Origin: a virus
Virus record (IMG/VR): IMGVR_UViG_3300030451_006244
Location: 1 to 29,645 of that record
Length of the DNA: 29,645 bases
Reading direction: 5' to 3' (one strand)
The notes below the pieces were generated by a model. The model had not been told where the DNA came from. It did no database searches and saw only the letters and a list, made by a program, of their open reading frames with translations. The first letter of the stretch is position 1; the number at the start of each line of letters is the position of its first letter. A program made the position numbers and the translations under genes. Below are positions 25,346 through 29,645 of the stretch, piece after piece.

Positions 25346-26791
25346 ATGCCTCTTTCACCGTATTTCCTTCAAGGATCGACAAATGAACAGAGATTAGTTC
25401 AAGATCTTATAAATGAACAATTAAGAATATATGGACAAGATATAGTTTATCTTCCTCGTAAAATTATAAACAAAAAAACAATTATGAAAGAGGTTGTTGC
25501 CTCTACTTTTGATGATGCTTATCGTATGGAAGCATATCTTTTAAATTATCAGGGATTTGAAGGTAATGGAGATATTTTGCAGAAATTTGGAGTTCAAACT
25601 ACAGACGCTGTAACATTTGTAGTTTCAAAGGAGAGATACGAAGATTTTATTGGCCCATTTTTAAATTCTGATAGTCAAGTAGAATTAGCAACAAGACCTG
25701 AAGAAGGTGATTTAATTTATTTTCCTCTTGATAATACAATGTTTGAAATCAAATATGTGGAAGGTAAGAAACCATTTTATCAATTGAATAATCTTTATGT
25801 TTATACTTTAAGTTGTGAAGTGATGGATTATGCTCTTGATGAACAGATTGATACTGGACTTGAAGAAGTAGATAAGGCAGCAGTTGAGTTTGGATATACT
25901 ACGAGACTTACAATGGTAAGTGCTGGTGCCTCCACTGCAGAAGCAACAGTTACTTTATCTAAAAATGCAGGAAATATTAATGTCGGTAAAGCAGTTACTA
26001 AGATTGATTTAATAAATGATGGAACAGGATACACACTTCCACCATTGATTGGAATTACGAGTGCTCCAAGTCAAGGATTCAATGCAACTGCTGTTGCAAT
26101 TATGACAAGTAGAAGTGGTCAAACTGGGCAATCAATAGACCGTATTGAAATAACAAATCCTGGTTTTGGTTATACAGTTACACCAACAGTCACAATTAGA
26201 AGTCAAAATGCTTTTGGAAATGGTGGTATTGCAACAGCAATTATTGCCGAAGGAACAATAGCAATACCAACTATTATCAATCAAGGTGCAAGTTATGCAA
26301 ATATTCCAACTGTCTCTATCAATGCTGTTGGTTTAGATACAAATATTGGAATTGGATCTACAGCTAAGGCAATAGCAATAATTAACACTAACAATGAACT
26401 TGCTTCAATTAGATATTCTTTTGCAGGTGTTGGATATACAGCAACCCCAACAATAACAATCGAACCTCCAGATCAAGTAGGTTTATCTACAGGAGATTAT
26501 CTGTTTAAAGAAATGGTTAAAGGTGTTTCAACTGGATCAACTGCATTTGTTGCTGATTGGGATAGAGATGCCAGAATACTTAAAGTTACTAATGTTTCTG
26601 GAAGTGGATTTGCAGAGGGAGAAAGAGTTGTTGGTATTGGAACGAGTCTGTTGGGATCTAATTCTCAGTATATTGTTAAGTCAGTATCTGATCAAGATGA
26701 ATATGATACATACAATGAAAATATACTCGTTGAGTCCGAAGCAGACTCAATTATTGACTTTACTGAAGACAATCCGTTCGGTGATTTCTAA
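25346..26791 (+). CDS. 14: Neck (head completion) protein gp14 with repeat insertion
   Basis: 481 residues against 256 in T4. Residues 1-175 match T4 gp14: the YLPR block, YLLNYQGFEGNGDILQKFG, PEEGDLIYFPLDNTMFEI (T4 PKEGDLIYFPMDNSLFEI as I recall it) and PFYQLNN. The last residues DFTEDNPFGDF match the T4 ending (SSPFDNDF). Between them lies about 230 extra residues: four GxGY repeats starting near 224, 271, 312 and 359, then a W-D-R-D module (FVADWDRDARILKVTNVSG, W405, with FAEGERVVG). An ATG at 25341, overlapping the gp13 stop, is in another frame; ATG 25346 is the start. A CTAAATA box overlaps the stop codon. Confidence 0.92.
   Translation: MPLSPYFLQGSTNEQRLVQDLINEQLRIYGQDIVYLPRKIINKKTIMKEVVASTFDDAYRMEAYLLNYQGFEGNGDILQKFGVQTTDAVTFVVSKERYEDFIGPFLNSDSQVELATRPEEGDLIYFPLDNTMFEIKYVEGKKPFYQLNNLYVYTLSCEVMDYALDEQIDTGLEEVDKAAVEFGYTTRLTMVSAGASTAEATVTLSKNAGNINVGKAVTKIDLINDGTGYTLPPLIGITSAPSQGFNATAVAIMTSRSGQTGQSIDRIEITNPGFGYTVTPTVTIRSQNAFGNGGIATAIIAEGTIAIPTIINQGASYANIPTVSINAVGLDTNIGIGSTAKAIAIINTNNELASIRYSFAGVGYTATPTITIEPPDQVGLSTGDYLFKEMVKGVSTGSTAFVADWDRDARILKVTNVSGSGFAEGERVVGIGTSLLGSNSQYIVKSVSDQDEYDTYNENILVESEADSIIDFTEDNPFGDF
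26015..26500 (+). repeat. Four tandem G-x-G-Y repeats in gp14
   Basis: NDGTGYTLPPLIGI, NPGFGYTVTPTVTI, NQGASYANIPTVSI and FAGVGYTATPTITI follow each other at 41-47 residue spacing (residues about 224, 271, 312, 359). Each is separated by an Ala-rich strand such as NATAVAIM or GIATAII. This is the most regular array of this repeat in the window. Confidence 0.8.
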
Positions 26792-26794
26792 ATA
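26788..26794 (+). promoter_or_regulatory. Probable late promoter element (CTAAATA) before gp15
   Basis: CTAAATA overlaps the gp14 stop codon and opens the 27-base gap before gp15. It is the variant late box described for T4-like cyanophages. The predicted start near 26800 leaves about 18 bases before the gp15 ATG. Confidence 0.55.
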
Positions 26795-26818
26795 GTTTGG
26801 ATAAGTCCTGTTTAAGAT

Positions 26819-27871
26819 ATGTTAGGAACCTATTATTACCATGAAATAATCAGAAGGACTATTATATCCTTTGGTACTCTTTTCAATACAATTGATATAA
26901 AACATCAAACTGCTGCAGGTGCAGCATTTTCAACTGTGAGAGTTCCGATTGCATACGGCCCTACAGAAAAGTTTTTAGCAAGATTAGAGCAAAAACCAGA
27001 TTTAAGAAAGAGAGTTGCAATAACTTTACCTCGTTTAGCATTTGAGATGGATGGTATATCTTATGATCCTGCAAGAAAAGTTTCAACTATGCAAACTTTT
27101 AAGGCATTTACAAAAGATGGATCAAAGAGTGCAAGGAAAGTTTTTATGCCAGTTCCATATAATTTAAGTTTTAAGTTATATGCAATGACTCAATACAATG
27201 AAGATTCTCTTCAAATTATAGAACAGATATTACCATTCTTTCAACCATCATTTAATCTAAACGTAGATTTAGTAAAATCAATAGGTGAGAAAAGAGATAT
27301 ACCAATGGTATTAGATAGTGTTACATTTGATGATAATTACGATAGTGGTATGGATGAAAAAAGAGTTATAATTCACACTTTATCATTTACTGCAAAAACT
27401 TACTTATTTGGCCCAGTATCAGACTCTGGTACAGGTCTTATTAAGAAAGTTCAAGTTGATTACAATACAAGCACTAACACTCGAAGTGCAACAAGAGTCA
27501 AGAGATATGTTGCTGAACCAAGAGCACTCAAAGATTATAACGATGATGGTGTTACAAGACTTGCAGAAGATATTACAAAAACTCAGATTAAATTCTTAGT
27601 TCAAGATACGTCAAGTTTAGTTGTAGAATCTTATATTGAAATTGGTAGTGAACTAATGTTTATTAAAAAAATTGAGGATAATCACATCACTGTTAGGCGT
27701 GGTGAAGATGGAACAACTATAGATACTCATATAAACGGTGATGTAATTGATGCTGTAAATGCTCAAGATGATGCTTTAGTTGAACTTGGTGATGACTTTG
27801 GATTTAGTGAGCAACGTTTTGAATTACCAGATTACAGAACTTATAGTCCTACAAAAGGAGTAGACGTATGA
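26819..27871 (+). CDS. 15: Tail terminator / sheath stabiliser gp15 with C-terminal module
   Basis: 350 residues against 272 in T4. gp15 caps the tube and contracting sheath and docks to the neck. The N-terminus MLGTYYYHEIIRRTIISFGT with LFNTIDIKHQ parallels T4 gp15 (FYNSSFRRYATLMGDLFSNIQIKRQ as I recall it). QIIEQILPFFQPSFN at about 133-147 is nearly identical to the T4 block QIVEQILPYFQPHFN. SFTAKTYLFGPV near 200 and GLIKKV match the T4 C-terminal region. Residues about 240-315 are extra and include YIEIGSELMFIKK and RRGEDGTTIDTHINGDVI, a module also found in the gp7-like and 2,453-residue proteins. The stop overlaps gp16 (ATGA). Confidence 0.93.
   Translation: MLGTYYYHEIIRRTIISFGTLFNTIDIKHQTAAGAAFSTVRVPIAYGPTEKFLARLEQKPDLRKRVAITLPRLAFEMDGISYDPARKVSTMQTFKAFTKDGSKSARKVFMPVPYNLSFKLYAMTQYNEDSLQIIEQILPFFQPSFNLNVDLVKSIGEKRDIPMVLDSVTFDDNYDSGMDEKRVIIHTLSFTAKTYLFGPVSDSGTGLIKKVQVDYNTSTNTRSATRVKRYVAEPRALKDYNDDGVTRLAEDITKTQIKFLVQDTSSLVVESYIEIGSELMFIKKIEDNHITVRRGEDGTTIDTHINGDVIDAVNAQDDALVELGDDFGFSEQRFELPDYRTYSPTKGVDV
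27632..27754 (+). repeat. gp15 copy of the 'IxxEL...RGxxGT...H' module
   Basis: Residues 272-312 of gp15 carry YIEIGSELMFIKKIED and VRRGEDGTTIDTHINGDVI (RRG 293-295, His304). They match the gp7 copies (DRGQMGTVAAAHTAGANV; RAHNGTTGSEHDAGVVV) in order and spacing. Confidence 0.7.
27855..27860 (+). promoter_or_regulatory. Ribosome binding site AAGGAG of gp16
   Basis: AAGGAG lies 7 bases before the ATG at 27868, inside the end of gp15. It supports this start and strong translation of the small terminase. Confidence 0.75.
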
Positions 27872-28287
27872 GTAAGTTTGATGAAATAGATGAATTTTTG
27901 GATGTTGAACCTGTTGATACATCCAAAGAAAATAAAATTGAAAAAATAGAAAAAAAGGAAGATTCTACTCTTGATTATGAATATTCAAGAGGTAATTTAT
28001 ATTCTTTAATTGAAAAGGGGCAAGAAGCACTCAACGGTATTCTTGAAGTAGCACAGGGAAGTGACCATCCTAGAGCGTATGAAGTTGCAGGACAACTAAT
28101 TAAGAGTGTTGGTGATACAACTGATAAGTTAATCGACCTTCAATCTAAAATGAAAGAATTAAATAAAGAAGAAAAAGATTCACCGAAGACAGTTAATAAC
28201 GCATTATTTGTTGGATCAACCTCTGAACTTTCAAAGTTATTAAAAAACGGAGTTCTAAATAATAAGGTGGAAAAGGAAGAAGAATGA
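27868..28287 (+). CDS. 16: Small terminase subunit gp16
   Basis: 139 residues; T4 gp16 has 164. The protein oligomerises on DNA and helps the large terminase start packaging. An acidic N-terminal segment (FDEIDEFLDVEPVDTS) is followed by DYEYSRGNLYSLIEKGQEAL, a helical region with DHPRAYEVAGQLIKSVGDTT (T4 DSPRHMEVFATLMGQMTTT as I recall it), KLIDLQSKMKELNKE and NNALFVGSTSEL (T4 NATVFMGSPTEL). These fit the central coiled coil and the C-terminal segment of gp16. Both ends overlap neighbours by 4 bases (ATGA with gp15 and with the next gene), so the three are probably translated together. Confidence 0.92.
   Translation: MSKFDEIDEFLDVEPVDTSKENKIEKIEKKEDSTLDYEYSRGNLYSLIEKGQEALNGILEVAQGSDHPRAYEVAGQLIKSVGDTTDKLIDLQSKMKELNKEEKDSPKTVNNALFVGSTSELSKLLKNGVLNNKVEKEEE
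28255..28261 (+). promoter_or_regulatory. Candidate late promoter element (CTAAATA) in the 3' end of gp16
   Basis: CTAAATA lies inside the last codons of gp16, 22 bases before the ATG at 28284. Spacing is like that at gp15, but it is within a coding region and AT-rich DNA makes chance matches likely. Confidence 0.3.
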
Positions 28288-29150
28288 AGTCATTTTCAGA
28301 TTTTAGGAAAAGCATAGCGTCAGTTGGTAAGAAGAAAGAGGAAAGAAAACCTCAGAAAGCAATGGATGCTGGTGCGAGAGGAAGACGTATGTTGCAGAGA
28401 AGAGAGTATGCTGCAAAAGTATCTGCATTTATTCCTGATGAATTAAAAGATCATTATGAGATTGATGAGAGTAGTTTAACTAGATTGAAGAGTAAGTCAG
28501 ATAAGGGTGGTATGGCCGTTCTTTCTGGAAGTCGTGCTGATAAATCTGCAAAAGAAAATCGTGCAAGAGCAAAACAATTAGATAAAGATATTCGTGGTAA
28601 GGGTTTACCAGGTGCAACTAAAGTGACTGGTAGATATGATGAAAAAGATAAGAAAACTGGTGAGGTTACTAAAGTTAAGGAAAGAAGTCACGTTGTAACT
28701 TCTGGTAAGATGGGAAAAAGAAAATTTAAGAAAGCAGTCAAAGCACTTGGTAAAAAATATGACCAAGATGCAGTCATCACACAAACAAAAGGTGGTGGAG
28801 GTGCCACACTTAAAAGAACTCGTAAAGGTGCACTACCAAAAAGAAATATACCAATCGGAAAAATGAGACCAGGCAGAACTGGTGAAATGGACACTCGCAT
28901 CAAGGGTAAGACATTTACTTATGAATCATACCTTCGCATTCAAGAAAGAGGTAAAACTTATAGTATAGTAATTAGTTGGAGAGGTAAATTAATAAATTCT
29001 CAAATGTTCTTTCCATCATTTAAGAGACCAACCAAAGCAGAAATAACAGCAGAAGTGCAAAAAGTATATCCAACTGCAATCGTAATGTACTTTAGTCCGT
29101 CAACCGTAGATCCATCAAAACCGATGTTATTTGCTGGCGAAGAAACTTAG
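28284..29150 (+). CDS. Unnamed basic 288-residue protein between gp16 and gp17
   Basis: Lys/Arg-rich throughout, so strongly basic. Three parts can be seen. Residues 1-55 start MKSFSDFRKS and continue with charged helices (RRMLQRREYAAKVSAFIPDE). Residues about 75-210 contain AVLSGSRADKSAKENRARAK, SHVVTSGKMGKRKFKKAVKA, LGKKYDQDAVITQTKGGGG and IPIGKMRPGRTGE. This order loosely recalls DUF3293 (S...EEN..RN..L ... E.S..V ... YGQ.A), but that is an impression. Residues about 215-288 hold RGKTYSIVISWRGKLINSQM, FFPSFKRPTKAEI, YPTAIVMYF and a final PMLFAGEE. T4 has no gene here. Basic charge and place in the packaging operon suggest nucleic-acid or terminase contact; this is inference. The start overlaps the gp16 stop (ATGA), with GGAAGAAG just upstream. 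Confidence 0.85.
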   Translation: MKSFSDFRKSIASVGKKKEERKPQKAMDAGARGRRMLQRREYAAKVSAFIPDELKDHYEIDESSLTRLKSKSDKGGMAVLSGSRADKSAKENRARAKQLDKDIRGKGLPGATKVTGRYDEKDKKTGEVTKVKERSHVVTSGKMGKRKFKKAVKALGKKYDQDAVITQTKGGGGATLKRTRKGALPKRNIPIGKMRPGRTGEMDTRIKGKTFTYESYLRIQERGKTYSIVISWRGKLINSQMFFPSFKRPTKAEITAEVQKVYPTAIVMYFSPSTVDPSKPMLFAGEET

Positions 29151-29156
29151 ATTATT

Positions 29157-29645
29157 ATGAGTGAAATTTATCTTGGTAATCCTAATCTAAAAAAAGCAAA
29201 TACACCAATTCAATTTTCTGCAAAGCAAATTGAAGAGTTTTTAAAGTGCAAAAATGATCCTGTGTATTTTGCACAGAAATATGTAAAGATTGTTTCTCTT
29301 GATGAAGGTCTTGTACCATTCAAACCATACAAGTTTCAAGAAAAATTAATAAAAAGATTTCATAAGAATCGTTTTAATATCTGTAAGATGCCTCGTCAGA
29401 CTGGTAAGTCAACGACTGTGGTGTCTTATTTACTTCATTATGCTGTTTTTAATGATAGTGTAAATATTGGTATACTAGCAAACAAAGCTGCAACTGCAAG
29501 AGAACTGTTAGGAAGACTGCAGACTGCATATGAAAATCTTCCAAAGTGGATGCAACAGGGTGTGTTGGTATGGAACCGTGGATCACTGGAGTTAGAAAAT
29601 GGATCGAAAATACTGGCAGCATCTACCTCTGCATCTGCAGTTAGA
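29157..29645 (+). CDS. 17: Large terminase subunit gp17 (N-terminal 163 residues; runs off the window)
   Basis: This frame is open to the right edge. gp17 is the ATP-driven DNA translocating motor and head-full nuclease; only the start of the ATPase domain is present. Walker A is PRQTGKST at residues 79-86, matching T4 SRQLGKTT. FNICKMPRQTGK before it, NIGILANKAATARELLGRLQ, LPKWMQQGVLVWNRGSLELE and SKILAASTSASAVR after it parallel T4 gp17 blocks (VGILAHKGSM, VEWNKGSIELDNGS, SSPDAVRG as I recall them). The Walker B and nuclease parts lie outside. The N-terminus before Walker A is shorter than in T4, as in other marine relatives. ATG 29157 is in the same frame as the preceding gene, 6 bases after its TAG. 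No clear ribosome binding site. Confidence 0.95.
   Translation, partial: MSEIYLGNPNLKKANTPIQFSAKQIEEFLKCKNDPVYFAQKYVKIVSLDEGLVPFKPYKFQEKLIKRFHKNRFNICKMPRQTGKSTTVVSYLLHYAVFNDSVNIGILANKAATARELLGRLQTAYENLPKWMQQGVLVWNRGSLELENGSKILAASTSASAVR

Noticed and set aside
29148-29159. Possible read-through fusion of the 288-residue protein and gp17, which share a frame across a single TAG
   Set aside because: TAG, two sense codons and an ATG is normal spacing for this gene block, and gp17 starts with a typical N-terminus. Nothing around the TAG suggests programmed suppression.
1-29645. Reverse-transcriptase diversity-generating element or phase-variable fibre locus
   Set aside because: Repeats were considered as template/variable pairs, but no reverse transcriptase gene and no near-identical long repeat pair is visible; the repeats are diverged protein modules.
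1-29645. Prophage insertion in a bacterial chromosome
   Set aside because: No bacterial genes, integrase, attachment site or tRNA is seen; the block is typical of lytic T4-like virus genomes.

Overview
The window is a late, structural gene block of a T4-like myovirus (Caudoviricetes). All genes lie on the + strand, packed head to tail with overlaps of 1-4 bases or gaps of a few bases. The DNA is clearly AT-rich. The order baseplate wedge (gp25, gp6, gp7, gp8), large tail/baseplate proteins, neck (gp13, gp14), tail terminator (gp15), then packaging (gp16, gp17) is that of T4 and its marine relatives. The AT-rich composition, the expanded wedge proteins dense in G-I-G-T-T and G-x-G-Y-x-x-P-P repeats, the DUF4815-type protein and the small linker proteins suggest a marine T4-like phage of cyanobacteria (Prochlorococcus/Synechococcus) or of SAR11-type bacteria. 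The sequence does not decide the host. No tRNA, CRISPR, insertion sequence, integrase or host-derived metabolic gene is visible, and no gap between genes exceeds 57 bases.

Layout. Bases 2-223 are the 3' end of an unidentified gene. 281-2556 hold gp25 and gp6. 2560-13032 is one 3,490-residue gene; its N-terminal ~280 residues resemble the core of T4 gp7, and the rest is a mosaic of repeated beta-rich modules plus a YHYH domain. 13067-14698 is an enlarged gp8. 14703-22064 encodes a 2,453-residue DUF4815-type tail/baseplate protein. 22064-24529 is a cluster of four small proteins and one 483-residue fibre-like protein, replacing the recognisable gp9-gp12 and fibritin genes of T4. 24526-27871 encode gp13, gp14 and gp15. 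27868-28287 is the small terminase. 28284-29150 is a basic 288-residue protein I cannot name. 29157 to the window edge is the start of the large terminase.

How it works together. gp25, gp6, gp7 and gp8 would build the baseplate wedges. The giant gp7-like and DUF4815 proteins probably form the outer baseplate and fibre attachment. gp13 and gp14 close the head, gp15 caps the tail, and gp16/gp17 package DNA. The four gaps longer than 6 bases each carry a T4-type late promoter element (TATAAATA, or CTAAATA/GATAAATA variants), suggesting at least four late transcription units.

The main unusual theme is domain spreading: the same short modules recur in gp7, gp8, the 2,453-residue protein, gp14 and gp15, and account for much of why these proteins are longer than their T4 counterparts. 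Family names rest on remembered sequence patterns, not on searches.
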